A stretch of DNA of 64,000 nucleotides from Alnus glutinosa (GCF_958979055.1 NC_084891.1:24513501-24577500), one strand, 5' to 3'; numbered from the stretch's first letter, positions 47,501-57,586 are shown. Program-made: numbers and translations. The notes: generated by a model from the letters alone, not told the origin.

Positions 47501-48455
47501 CAATGAATATTGCCATTATGAACAGCCATATTATCTACCACCATAGCCGCTTTGTTCCTCACAAGACTATACAGAACTGGAAAACAAAGCTTCAAAGAAA
47601 TCTCCCCACACCACCGATCATGCCAGAAACTGATATATGAGCCATCCCCTACCACACACCGAACATAATTACAAAACTTCTCCCACCCTTTCCTAATATA
47701 TTTCCAAACCCCTACTCCATAGGAACCCGACACCTACTACTGTAAAATTTTAAGAAGCTCCCATCTGATAGTGCCTTATGTGGGAGGAGATGAGAATTTT
47801 GAATGAGTCATACAGGATTGTTACATTGCATACTGATGCATGAATTGTTGCTTGACATCATTTGGTAGTTAGGAGACTGCCATGTCTTGTGCACATAGGC
47901 CTTCACTTAGGGTGTACAGAGGTGGGGTTTTCAGTTTGATTTGTGATTTTGTTAATGAGAAATATTCTGTTTGGATGCCCCAAGGGGTTGCTTAATCGGA
48001 TGGGGAATACACCAGTCATTAGTTTGAATCTTCCATTTCTTCCTTTGGGGTAAAAAAAATAAAAAATAAAAGTCTATTTGGATCAGTGGGTGTCATTGAA
48101 ACTGAACTTCGTACTTTGACTCTTCAAAATACGGGCAATATTGTTGTGTAGTAGACAATTATTAGTAGTATGATTGGCTTGGAAGCAATTAACTTTCATT
48201 CATGTCTGATATTATTTTACCCTAATTACCATAGATCAGTTGGTTGAATGTTTGTCTGGATATCATTGGTTCCTTAAGTCATTCTTCTGACTGTAATTAA
48301 GATCCTAAAATGGATACAGGCTTTATCAGCAGCTATCTACTGGTTGAACTTACAGGTGGCAGCAAATTCTTGAACGTATAACGGGTCCTAAGTTTATGCT
48401 TGAACTGTCTCTGTTCATGTTGGTCCTTCTGTTCCTGAACAAGACAATGGGCTGA
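32141..48455 (+). CDS. ATJ1: Chaperone protein DnaJ 1, mitochondrial (J-protein with zinc fingers)
   Basis: Nineteen exons: 32141-32167, 32255-32333, 32504-32593, 32694-32785, 34382-34465, 34620-34658, 34899-35006, 35080-35121, 35231-35318, 36607-36671, 36824-36886, 36984-37056, 38147-38235, 40695-40766, 41514-41570, 42307-42355, 42443-42512, 46472-46561, 48356-48455. All phases fit, giving 458 residues. An N-terminal basic presequence is followed by the J domain ([23 protein letters not shown] in [10 protein letters not shown]), then four zinc motifs [24 protein letters not shown] and CMSCRGSG, then the C-terminal substrate-binding domain ([14 protein letters not shown]-like strand, [34 protein letters not shown]). 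It ends in a hydrophobic helix [16 protein letters not shown]. This is type A DnaJ, matching Arabidopsis ATJ1 closely, a cochaperone of mitochondrial Hsp70. The intron after 38235 has a GC donor. Exon 7 could start at 34896. Confidence 0.93.
33136..33449. mobile_element. MITE of the AAATCGCA family, copy 2 (ATJ1 intron 4)
   Basis: Aligns end to end with 11162-11463: GGGTGTGTTTGTGATTGCG start, TTTTAAACCAAATCGCAG, CCAACTTGCGATTTTAAAG, and GCAAACCCAAACGAACCC end. Flanked by TTC on both sides. Confidence 0.8.
35754..36358 (+). mobile_element. 5'-truncated LINE tail in ATJ1 intron 9
   Basis: Flanked by a perfect 14-bp duplication AACTTTATTTTTGG (35740-35753 and 36359-36372). The plus strand encodes broken zf-RVT sequence: [35 protein letters not shown] and [10 protein letters not shown]. 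It ends in a short A-run. Confidence 0.88.
37640..38034. mobile_element. MITE in ATJ1 intron 12
   Basis: Inverted ends CTAAGAGCACTCACAATGG and, read from the right, CTAAGAGCATTCACAATGG, followed by CTCTTCAT on both arms. The AGAGCA-TCACAATGG terminus is common in plant MITEs. Interior AT-rich and non-coding. Confidence 0.8.
38010..38097. repeat. 44-bp tandem duplication of the MITE right end
   Basis: The stretch from TATGAAGAGGCCATTGTGAA to GAAGTTTATC occurs twice without a difference (starts 38010 and 38054), so the MITE terminus and its flank were duplicated together after insertion. Confidence 0.9.
38549..39052 (-). mobile_element. 5'-truncated LINE tail in ATJ1 intron 13
   Basis: Flanked by a perfect 13-bp duplication CCGTCATTCATAT (38536-38548 and 39053-39065). 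On the minus strand it has broken zf-RVT coding ([25 protein letters not shown]) and ends with ATTACTTATCC and an A-run, then AT repeats. The 3' terminal region matches the LINE at 46719-47737. Confidence 0.87.
40852..40951. repeat. Inverted repeat with a LINE-tail-like loop (ATJ1 intron 14)
   Basis: Arms TTTGCACCAGCTTCTTCGTGG...TTGTTTGTTTGTTT and AAACAAACAAACAAACAAAGG...GAAGCTGGTGCAAA pair over about 38 bp with one 3-base bulge. The loop is TTTTTGATAAGTAAAAAAAA, the LINE/SINE 3' signature. Confidence 0.9.
40964..41320. mobile_element. MITE-like fold-back in ATJ1 intron 14
   Basis: The left end GGCTAAACTATATTTTT pairs with the right end read in reverse (AGGCCAAGCTATATTTTTAATCCC), and GGTCCCTAAATTTTC on the left resembles CTCCCGAATGTTTTAGGGA on the right. 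Non-coding, diverged. Confidence 0.6.
41341..41356. repeat. G16 homopolymer
   Basis: Sixteen consecutive G, preceded by GGGCGCATTT, on the coding strand of ATJ1 intron 14. It could form a G-quadruplex, or be a place where the assembly length is unreliable. Confidence 0.85.
42491..42717 (+). repeat. 112-bp tandem duplication spanning the ATJ1 exon 17 donor
   Basis: Copy 1 (42491-42602) contains the last 22 bases of exon 17 and the start of the intron; copy 2 (42603-42717) repeats it with about 10 percent divergence. The functional donor CCCACgtaggc in copy 1 corresponds to CACACgcaggc in copy 2. Confidence 0.88.
43722..45583 (+). mobile_element. LINE fragment (reverse transcriptase to zf-RVT) in ATJ1 intron 17
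   Basis: The plus strand starts within the reverse transcriptase palm ([18 protein letters not shown] variant of the YxDD box), continues through [20 protein letters not shown] and the zf-RVT region ([28 protein letters not shown]), with many frameshifts and stops, and ends in poly(A). A SINE at 45052-45186 interrupts it. The 5' limit is approximate; only a weak duplication (AGATTTGT-like) was found. Confidence 0.8.
45052..45186 (+). mobile_element. 5'-truncated SINE, copy C, nested in the LINE fragment
   Basis: Matches the 3' half of copies A and B (GGAGTATTACCTGATCCGTG, ACATGAAGTGGCCCTACCTT, GGGGTTCCACGTCATAAAAAA). Flanked by a perfect 14-bp duplication ATGGTACTCTATTT (45038-45051 and 45187-45200) that lies inside LINE sequence, so the SINE arrived after the LINE. 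Confidence 0.9.
46719..47737 (-). mobile_element. 5'-truncated LINE with an open 311-codon frame, ATJ1 intron 18
   Basis: Flanked by a perfect 14-bp duplication TACTGTAAAATTTT (46705-46718 and 47738-47751). On the minus strand an uninterrupted frame at 47733-46798 encodes the C-terminal part of an L1-type ORF2: [58 protein letters not shown] and [17 protein letters not shown]. It ends TTACTTATCAAAAAAA. The lack of stops marks it as the youngest LINE copy here. The apparent Met is the truncation point, not a real gene start. Confidence 0.92.
47977..48072 (+). mobile_element. Short SINE, copy E (ATJ1 intron 18)
   Basis: Starts GCCCCAAGGGGTTGCTTAATCGG, has a B-box-like AGTTTGAATCTTCC, and ends in an A-rich tail. 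Flanked by TCTGTTTGGAT and TCTATTTGGAT (47966-47976, 48073-48083). It lacks the 3' body present in copies A and B. Confidence 0.75.
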
Positions 48456-50313
48456 ATGCCAGTCAAGGCGATTTTGATGGAGATATCTGGGCTACTTGTC
48501 TATGAAACAGGACAGCTGCCTCTGTTACCCTTAAGAGTTTTGTTGATCGCAGGTACACAATCATTCACTATAAAATTTCTTTTCCCTTTCTCAATTTATT
48601 GGTAGCATTTTCATTTTAAGTCCTATGTACAATACTCACAATTTTGTTGTATAGAACTAGTTATATTTTGATTTTATAATAAAATAGTTCTGATTTTTTG
48701 AATGTCTTACGGTCTTTTCAAATCTTTCACGAAAGTTTTTCTTTGTATAACACAATTTGCAAGCTAAACCATGAGAAATGAAAGATATTTTTGCTTTGGA
48801 ACATAATTTGTGTGTTGGTGTTGGGTGAAGGTTAGAGTTAGGGGTTGGCTCGGAAATGGGTTTTGAACTTTGGTCTGCCAATGGGGTCTTACTACCAACC
48901 TCGGCTCTATTTTTAATTTATTTTCAGCTAAGCTAGACAAGCAGTGGAGTAGGTAACGATGTTTCGTCCTGAATTAAGAGCCTTATGGCTTTGGCAAGTT
49001 TTATTGGACTATAGCTGTTCGAACTGCTGGTTTTGGGGAATTAAGAAGATGTTTGAAAAATCATATTTCTGAAGATTATTGGCGTTAGTGTTCTTTTGCA
49101 TGTGTTGTGAAGAGTGTTGAAAGGAGTTAGGTGTAGAGTTTAAAAGGGGTTTGATTACACTATTTTGGGGTCTGATTACATAGGGGACTTTTGTGTCGTT
49201 TCATTAATTGGGGACCAGAGTCTGTTTTTCATGTTATAGATGGACGAGCCATTTCTGGAAGCTCAGGTGTCTCTCACCCCATTTGGAGCAGCATACAAGC
49301 GCACGTTTGCTTTGCCAAATATTTGAATTTGCTTTTGGCATCAGGCAGCACTTTTGTAGGTGAAGGTGGCTCAAATGGGATTTAAGACACAGATTGTTGC
49401 TAGTTAAATGCGGAGGAATTGACAATGCCTTGAGAAATTGTTTAAACTTCCCATCCCCATTATGCTTATCAATTATTTGGCTTCATAAGATGGTTAATGT
49501 CTTTTCCTTTGTTAAGGTTCCCCTTCCTTATGATGCTTCTTTGCTAATCATGCCTTCAAGAACAGTTTGATCATTGATCTTGGTTCTCAACATCAATAGG
49601 TGCTCTTGAAATTATAGGGCCTCTGATATTGACCACAGTATTAACTATTAATTATTTTTTTCATCGAAGGTGCCCAATAACTGGGCAAGTCTGTGAGTTG
49701 ATGTGTTCCCAATAGGCTTTCCGTTATTATTGAAGCACATGGTTAAGATTCCCCATGAGTTGCTTGCAAGTTGTACTCCCTGTACACACGATTATCCTAA
49801 TTATGCTGCCTCCATATTGTTGCTTCTTTCTGCACAAATTGATATTGGTTTCGAGTTTTCTGCTTGGTGAAAGTTGACAGGTGGGTGAAGTTGAAGTTAT
49901 CTGGGTCGAATTAATTATAATAGAGCCCTTGAGCCTTTCATTGATATTTCTTCATGCTTGAGTTATGTTACAGTATCAGATGCAATAAAGTGAGCACACA
50001 TGACATTTATGGAGTCCATTAGCATATACATGTATTTGTGGTCATATATGCAAGATTTTCTTTCAAATAGAAAGATTGATATATATGCTGAACTCTTTTG
50101 CTAGTTGGTCTGCAATAAAATGATCACATATGTTATATATGCAATATGCAATATTTTCCAGAAACTCAACCACAGAAACTCCATTAGTTGGTCGGCTCTT
50201 CCAGAAGTAGAACCAACCCTACCTCCAGAACTCGTGTTGCCTTTAAAATCATTCGTCTGGGAGATTGATAAATATAGACCGATAGGCTTTGAGAATTATT
50301 CTCCAAAATGCCT
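48456..50313. other. ATJ1 3' UTR (probably spliced) and intergenic region
   Basis: The 3' UTR runs to at least 48552, where TCGCAGgtacac looks like a donor, with a possible acceptor at about 48927; an intron in the 3' UTR is plausible but not certain. Beyond that I see no gene. A small open frame at 50105-50320 has no recognisable domain. Confidence 0.5.
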
Positions 50314-50321
50314 ACTTTAGG

Positions 50322-51267
50322 TAGGGATGTAAAGCTGGCCGGTAGCCGGTAACCGGCAAACCGCTTTTGTAACTGGTTGGAAATAACCGGTAACTGGCCC
50401 TACCAGAGCGGTTGCCAGTTTTAAGAAATATTTAAACCAGTTATAACGGGTAACCGGATATATATAAAATAATAAAATTCTAGCTTCTAGGGTTTTACTT
50501 TCCCGATTTCAATTCCGCCCCCCCAAAAAAAAAAATACAAGGCAAACTACAATGATACTTATAAACAAAAAATAACTTCATTAGCTTTAGAATCATAGAC
50601 ATTTAACATACAATGAAATTATTCCTCTTGCACATCACAAAAAAAATAAAAATAAAAAATAAATAAATAAATTCATCTTAGACAGAATACAAGGCAAACT
50701 ACAATGATGCTTATAAACAAAAAATAACTTCACTAACTTGAGAATCATGCTGTTTATAACCACTGAGGAGCAAAATTAGCAAGTTTTGACTTGAACATCC
50801 TTGGAGCCACGGGCTTGATCCTGGCACCCATAGCTTCCTTAATCTCCCAAGCAAGTTCCCCCTCGACAAGATGAACATATTTGTCAATTTTTTTAGGTTG
50901 ACGATAAAACAAACATATACAATTGTTTTGAACAACCACAACAAAGCCCAGCATATTGGACTAGAAAATGCTGAAATATTGTTTTAAAAAGGGCTAAAAA
51001 CGTTGAAATTAAGCCCAAAAAGTAGGTCAAATACCCAAAATACTGAAACAGGCCCAAAAGATCCAATTTTATTTATTTATTTTTTTTTAAAATTTGGTTA
51101 TCGGTGCAGATAATTAGGTATCAACCAATAATTGCCGGTTATTAAATAACCGGTTAACCAGCTACTCGGTTATCGGACTAGTTGGAGATTTTGGCCAATC
51201 GGCTACTCCGGTTATAATTATTAGTTTTAGCCAATAATTGATAATCGTAATCAGGTTTTCACCCCTA
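50322..51267. mobile_element. Non-autonomous hAT-like element
   Basis: Flanked by a perfect 8-bp duplication ACTTTAGG (50314-50321 and 51268-51275), the size made by hAT transposases. The ends are short imperfect inverted repeats, TAGGGATGTAAA and, read from the right, TAGGGGTGAAAA. Subterminal regions are full of CCGGTTA/TAACCGG words. An internal direct repeat of about 65 bp (AATACAAGGCAAACTACAATGAT, 50535-50600 and 50690-50755). No transposase remains. Confidence 0.88.
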
Positions 51268-51315
51268 ACTTTAGGGATGGCAGCAAAATGGGTTTGACAG
51301 GTATTAACGCTCGCT

Positions 51316-51484
51316 AATGCTATTTGGTAGACTACTATATAACTGGAATGACGTGGTAACAAAAATTATCCTCTGAATCAACAAGAGCTTGTAAAAAAAA
51401 AAAAAAAAAAAATCAAAAGCTGATTTTTATTGTCACGTCATCTCAGTTATATTGCATTCAAATGGTAGTCTACTAAATAGTATT
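51316..51484. mobile_element. MITE with inverted repeats of about 70 bp
   Basis: The left arm AATGCTATTTGGTAGACTAC...GACGTGGTAACAAAAA pairs with the right arm read in reverse, AATACTATTTAGTAGACTAC...GACGTGACAATAAAAA, around a poly(A) centre. A half copy of the same end lies at about 51742-51782. Confidence 0.8.
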
Positions 51485-52828
51485 TTTCAAATAATATTAA
51501 TAAACTCTATAACCCACAAAGATAGAGTAGAAACTTGACCTTTGAAGAGGCATGCTTATTTTTATTTATCCATCCAAAGTTTTTTAAACATAATATGTCG
51601 TATTTGGATCTTTAGTAATATTGTTTTTTTACATCTATATCTTTTAATACAATAGTTATATGACAAGTGGGTCTTTTTATCGGATAAATACATCCTCGAG
51701 CTCGAGATTTTAATTTTTTTACAGCTTATTTCAATATAAGTAATGCCATTTATACAACTGAGATGACGTAACAATAAAACCGACAATTTTTTTTTTATTC
51801 ATCAATATTGGATGTCCTTTTCGAGGTTGAGGGCCAGCTTACTCTATTATTGGATGTCATTTTCGAGGCTATATTGAGTGATTGCAAAATTTTGAAAAGA
51901 CTAACACATGGAAATGAAAGCAGACATAACGCGTAGAACTCCATTTTGAAGAGAAGTAGCATGAGATATCCACAATTTATTCATTTATTTACTTTTTTAT
52001 TAGTCAGTAGTAGATGTCTATCTCTCTATTTCCCTTGGCGTTTTCTTCTTTTGCAACATATCACATCAATATTTCATTTTTATTCTATTATGCTGACATA
52101 GGAGGGTATGGTAATCTTTAGATCTGTCCTTGTTATAAAAGAAAATCCAATAATTATTAGACTTTATCATGTCAGCATAACGAAATAAAAGTGGGGATAA
52201 ATGTGTTGTTTTGCATTACTTTTTCTTTTATCATTAAGGAGAAAGGAATAGCAGTCTTTTCACATAGCACTTGTGATAAAGATGCATGATGGGCTTGGAT
52301 AGGGAAGCATGGGTATAAGGATCTCTATCAATTTTCTATTGAAATTGTTAGCATTTTAGGCAGGATAGGTGAGAGAGCCCACGTGGAACCTATATTTTCA
52401 AGTAGGGGTCGGCCAGTCTAAAATTTATTGAAGCAGGTAGATCTTATATGGGACTTTTCATAATGTGTTGCCTAAATTGCAAGTAATTTAGACAGTAAAT
52501 TATTAGAGATTCCAATCCAAAGCTTGGAAGCAAGAAGACAAAAATGACAGCGTGTGAAACCTCGAGGTAGGAGTAGCTCCTTCAACAAAAATAAAAGTTG
52601 GAGCAGCTCCAAATTAGCCGAACAACTTGGCAAAAATTGGCATGGCCTTTTAGTAGTGATATTTCAAATTTACAATTTCAATGAGAAAGCAAAACAACTA
52701 AATTAGGTTTCTTATGAGATTACAATCGTGCACCCTGATTTCTTTTCAAAATAGATAGCAAATGAAGTTATCGATCAGATTCAAATATGCCCCACTTGGA
52801 AGATTCAAGAAATACAACTTCCGTTTTG
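51485..52828. other. AT-rich intergenic region
   Basis: It holds a small inverted repeat at 52078-52195 (TTTTATTCTATTATGCTGACAT against ATGTCAGCATAACGAAATAAAA), probably a short MITE. No gene seen. Confidence 0.55.
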
Positions 52829-54081
52829 TCATGGATTGGGAATTGGAGGCATTTCTGTCACTGGGGTGGGCTTCTTATTCTTGTTATGTTTTATCTCTCC
52901 GTAAAAGTAAGAAGTAAAGCCCCAAAGAGAGAGTACCAGAGCAACTCCTTTTTCTGCTTGAAACTTTTCTTGGTAGAAAATAACAGCAAGGACCTCTATA
53001 ACCGGGAGTAGAACAGCGATTACAACAGCAGATAGCAAAGACGAGGCACAGAAGATGATTCCAATCGCTCCCAAGAAGAAACCCTGCCAAATAATCGCAC
53101 TCCATACTAGCACCACATAATACTTTGTTTTCCCGAGCTCGAATTCCCTTGCCTCTCTTGGAATTGCCTACAAATTAAAGTATATATATATACCCATTTT
53201 GAATCGTTATCTTGTTGAAACTTCTCATTTTGATTGGCTTTACATTAACTTCCATTATATTATCTCTCTCCGCATAAATTGTACATAAAGTAACAGGTTA
53301 ATTCCTCTAATTCACTTTTTAGCATATAATTAAGTCAAAGGCCGGCAAGAGGTGGAGAGAGATCTACGTCCGTACCTTAAAGTCCTTGTTAATGAGCATC
53401 CCTACTGTGCAAAGAAGAGTCGCAAACAAAGACATCACTATCTGAACCTCCATCACCAGCGAATACGTAATTTCCTGCTTGGCCTTCTTGTACGTCAACT
53501 CAATCAATGGCAACAGAAACCCATATAGCGCGGAGGCTGCTACCGTCATGAGAAACCCAACCAAATACTGCTTATTTGATTTGCCCGCCGGAAGGTCGTT
53601 ACTCGTGTGTAAAGCCAGAACACCCGGTCCAATGGTCAGCAAAACCACCGCGTTGATCGAGTACGAGGTGAACTTTTGCCTCACCAAAAGGAAAGCGAAC
53701 CCTGCCGTGAATGCAAGTTGAGAGGCAATGATCAAAGAAGAAGTTGAATCGGGAAGGCGCGCCACGCCGTAGGCGTAGAGGTAGTCATCGAAGCCGGTGA
53801 GGATTCCTATGCCTGCGGAGGCGATGAACAAAGTTGGCTTCATGAAGAAGAGTTTCGCTCTTGGGCCTTGGGTGCTACGACAGTGAGGGGCAGGAGAACG
53901 ATGGGTCAGCCGCCTGTTTTGAGCCAGCTGGAGAGCCACACTCGCTTGCCGCCGTGGATGAAGTAAAGCCTCATGATTAGTGGGCCGCCGCAGTTGCCGA
54001 TAGATAATAGGATGCAGTTCAGTATGAGAAGGACTTTCTTCATGGCAGTGTTACCTTGACTCCTTGAGCTTCCAGTTCCAT
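52829..54081 (-). pseudogene. Purine permease (PUP family), degraded
   Basis: Exon 1 about 53376-54081 and exon 2 52829-53167, minus strand. It encodes a PUP-type transporter of the drug/metabolite superfamily, about ten membrane helices, which moves cytokinins, adenine or related compounds across the plasma membrane. Signature pieces: [60 protein letters not shown] and [15 protein letters not shown], ending [12 protein letters not shown]. Three lesions are visible: a frame change just before [10 protein letters not shown] (near 54050), a TGA at 53906-53908 where family members have Trp in AGWP, and a second frame change at about 53876-53895 before TQGPRAK. Exon 2 and the rest of exon 1 are open. 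It is a young pseudogene, or an allele or assembly with errors. Initiation at the internal Met of MKPTLF cannot be excluded. Confidence 0.82.
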
Positions 54082-54596
54082 GATATTGTGGAACTCTCTC
54101 CCTCCCCCTCCCTCTTTATCTCTCTCGCGTCTCTGTGAGGGAAAATGCTATACTCACACCTAAATTCTCACAACGTTTTTTTACAACCTGATGTGGAATT
54201 TCCACGTCAGATTTTTTTTTTCTTTTTCCAACCTGATGAAAACTCTCTGTGTCTCTCGCGTTCTTCTCTCCTTCTCTCTCGTTCTTCTCTCCTCTCGCTC
54301 TTCTCTCTCTCTCATTCTTCTTCTTTTCTCTTCCGGTCGGCAACTGAAAACGGAGACAGTGACGAAGAGAGCCGGAGCTGGACGGGATCCGACCTTTTCC
54401 CGGCTAGAACGGCCGGATCCTGGCCGGCTGGCCGGGATTCGGCCCTTTCCCGGTCGGATCGGCTATCAGGTTGTGGGAGGGAAGAGAAGATGGAGGGAGG
54501 AAGTGGAGAGGAAAAAGGAAAAAAAAAAAAAAAAAAAATCTGATGTGGAATGCCACATCAGGTTGTGGGGGGAGGGGGGGCGGGGGTTTGTGTGTG

Positions 54597-55481
54597 GAGG
54601 AATGATAGGCAGGGGCCATCTTGCCGGCCCCTGCCCGGCCCTTTCCTACGTGGAAAGGGCCATTTTAGTTTTACAGAATTTTTTTTTTTTTTTGATAAAA
54701 AAAAAAAAAAAAAATTTCGAAATTTGAAAACAGCTCGATATCTATACTCATTTTGCCATTTTTTTCATTTCAGAGCTTCCCCCCAAAATTTTCCCTCCCT
54801 CTCTCCATCTACCCATTTTCTTCCCACCGTCGACCACCAAGCACGACCCACCACCGCCGTTCTCCACGCACGACCCGCCACCGTCGTTCTCCATCTTCGG
54901 CCAACTCCGTCGTTCTTCCAGTTCCGGCTGTCTTCCATCTCCGGCCGTCTTCCAGTTCCGCTCGTCTTCCATCTCCAGCCGTCTTCCAGTCTCGGCGACC
55001 ATTCGAAACCAGTGCAGTACGTCTTCTTCTCTGTAACCAATTTTTTGGTCCCCAAAACCACTACAAACGGCCACCGTCGTTCTCCATCTCCGGCCAAAAC
55101 CCAACCACCGTGCGTTCTCCAAATCCGATTCGGCTCCGACAACTCAACCACCGTATCGCCACGAGCAGCCCCAGCCGAAACACCACTGCCGACGAGCCCA
55201 TCCACCGTAAGGTTTTCTTAGCTTTTTTTTTTTTATCATTCCTTTCGATTTTCTCTCCAGATCCGGTTTTTTTAGTTGTTTTTAGGTGAGATTTGGGCTG
55301 TTTAAGTGCAGATAATGGGTTGTTTAAGTGCAGATAATGGGTTATTTGTGGTTTGTGGTTGATTTGTGGTTTGTGGGTTGTTTGGCTGATTTGTGGTTTC
55401 CTCAGAGCTGGGATTTTGCTGCAAAAAGAATATGGGCTGAGCTTTATTCTCATATGAATTTGTTGGGATGGATTGGGTTTT
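54597..55481 (+). repeat. Left terminal inverted repeat arm
   Basis: Partner of 58969-59813. The arm has a 22-bp unit (TGTTTAAGTGCAGATAATGG..) repeated twice at 55299-55342, which is single in the right arm. CT-rich proline/serine frames in it are not supported as genes. Confidence 0.92.
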
Positions 55482-56670
55482 GGGTCTAGGGTTTGAAATG
55501 TGAAATGTGGAATGAGAAAAATTTCTGTAAATTACTGCCTGAATCTCATTTAAGCATTTTCATTATTTCTTGTAACCTTCTGTAAGCATTTACTTCCCTT
55601 TTTTTTTTTCAGTATTTCTTGGAATTGAAGGAGGCTTATATATGTAAGAATTTTGTTGGCAGTTAAGGAATAAAAGACAGCAACGATTAAATTTTAGTGG
55701 CTTTTTGTAGATTTTGGAAGTTTTTGTTCTGCTGTACCTTGAAATTATTGCCAAATTCTCATATTTCTCCATGGTTCTGCTTTAAGAATATTGTCTACAT
55801 ATGCACCTTACTTTCTTCTTTTAATGGGACTCTACATATGCATTTAAGTCACCTTAACAATAACAAGAATAATAACAAAGAGATTTATATGATCTGTGAT
55901 AGAGGATATTAATTGTTGATATGTCTTCTTGGAGCTTTTCTTTTTAAATTGGCGAAACAAAGCATGTACTGGAACCAATTTGCAGTCTTAGACTTCTTTG
56001 ATGAAGTTGTTATTCTGACTTCCTGCTTCCTATTCACCTTATGTTGTTTTTTAAGCTATTTGTTTAGTCTAGTTACTCCTTTAATGTTCCTTGTCCAATA
56101 TTATTGTTTAAGGCTTGTTTTTGTTCCACTTTTACTGGTAAATTACTTGGATAATATTGTGTTCTCTTGGGGATTGTGAGAGGACTCCTTGCATTGTAAG
56201 ATTTCATGCCTTTTTAGCTTGCATGCCCTCTAACCTGGAGCTTTAATCCTATAGAAGGTTGATCTGTTTGCATGAAGGTATAAATTTCAAGTTTTCCAAC
56301 AATAGCTTATTGTTGATATTGAAAACTCTACATGTTCACGCCTCAAAAAATCGTATGTCAAGTTGATTTACATTGTTTTAGGACAACAGGAATGGTGCAT
56401 AGTGAATGATATCAATGTGAAGGTTGATAGGATTTTTCATTTGGCTACCATATTAGGTTGTATAACTAGTTGTTTGCCCCAAAGTTATTACCAACCTTTT
56501 GGAGGGCAATCTAATGACCTTTTTGACTATTAAGATGCAGAGGTGGACTTGAACAAAAAAAATGTTTATTCTATTGGGTACCTGATAAAATTTTAGTTTA
56601 GCAAAAGTTTTGGTTTATGTTCTAACCAAGTGAATTGTCAATGAAAAATTTCTTCGAATTTTCTTGTCAG

Positions 56671-56994
56671 GTTTGGATGAGGAAAGGGCTTTAGGTGGAT
56701 TAGGTTACAAACCATTACATTCTATGGAGATGGTATACTGGAATTGAGTAATGCTGGTAAAACAGGACTATGAAGATTTGTAATGATGTCTTGCATGACA
56801 CTTATTTTGCTTAGCAAGCATACGTTTATAATATATTCTATTTTTTCTATTGCCTAACGTTATCTTCCATGTTTCAGGTGATTTTATTATTGAAATATGT
56901 TGAACGATATTCTCTTATGAAATGTCATTCATTGCCGAGAGAACCTAGTAGTTTAGATGGTGAAGGAACCACCTCTTCGGATTTGAAGAAATAA
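56671..56994 (+). pseudogene. Two exon-like segments of unknown origin inside the Pack-MULE
   Basis: Segment 56671-56732 follows a tgtcag acceptor and ends at a gt donor; segment 56878-56994 follows gtttcag and ends in TAA. Joined, they stay open: LDEERALGGLGYKPLHSMEM then VILLLKYVERYSLMKC and a serine-rich end TTSSDLKK. The splice phases agree. I do not recognise the family. They may be the last two exons of a captured gene. Confidence 0.4.
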
Positions 56995-57586
56995 ACTAAT
57001 TGATTCAATGCTTCTCATGGCTTCAATACAATTTTCGTTTGTAGATATTATTTTTGCTTTTACAAAATGTAGATATGCGGTTGTTGTAAATTTGCCTTTT
57101 TGAATTTGTAACTAAGAGAAAATTCCACCATTTGTTATTGTTTGTGTCCCAATTATACTGATCCTTGATTTTCTATTTTTAAGCTTACCGGTCATTGATT
57201 GAATATGAATGAAAAATGAATTTTGTTGTGGTTGTGAATTTTTCGTATTCTCATGTTTTGGCAAATGCCACAGCGACATAGTAAACCTTGCTTTTTGTGA
57301 GGTTAATAAAAAATATGAGGTTCATTAACTTCTTTTGTACATCGAAGCATTCTTTTAAGTTAAATTTGAATATTTATGCATGCATGTATCTCTCCATCCC
57401 TAGACCAACCAAAATGGTATTGGAAGCATTAAAAATCAATAATTTTTGCTTTGAGAAAATGTATTCACAGCAACATCAATTTTTTCACAAACCAAATTTT
57501 ATTATCAGTTGGAAAAACAAACTTTCTGAAACTAAAGTAGTCCGCTACAATGTCCAAGAGTACTAAGAACTAGCAAGTTAATGACA

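Noticed and set aside
54550-55289. Proline/serine-rich frames of 178-223 codons in the left arm (and their mirror at 59176-59687)
   Set aside because: They repeat in the inverted arm in several frames, have low complexity (SPSS, RRPP) and no known domain. They are better explained as transposon terminal repeat.
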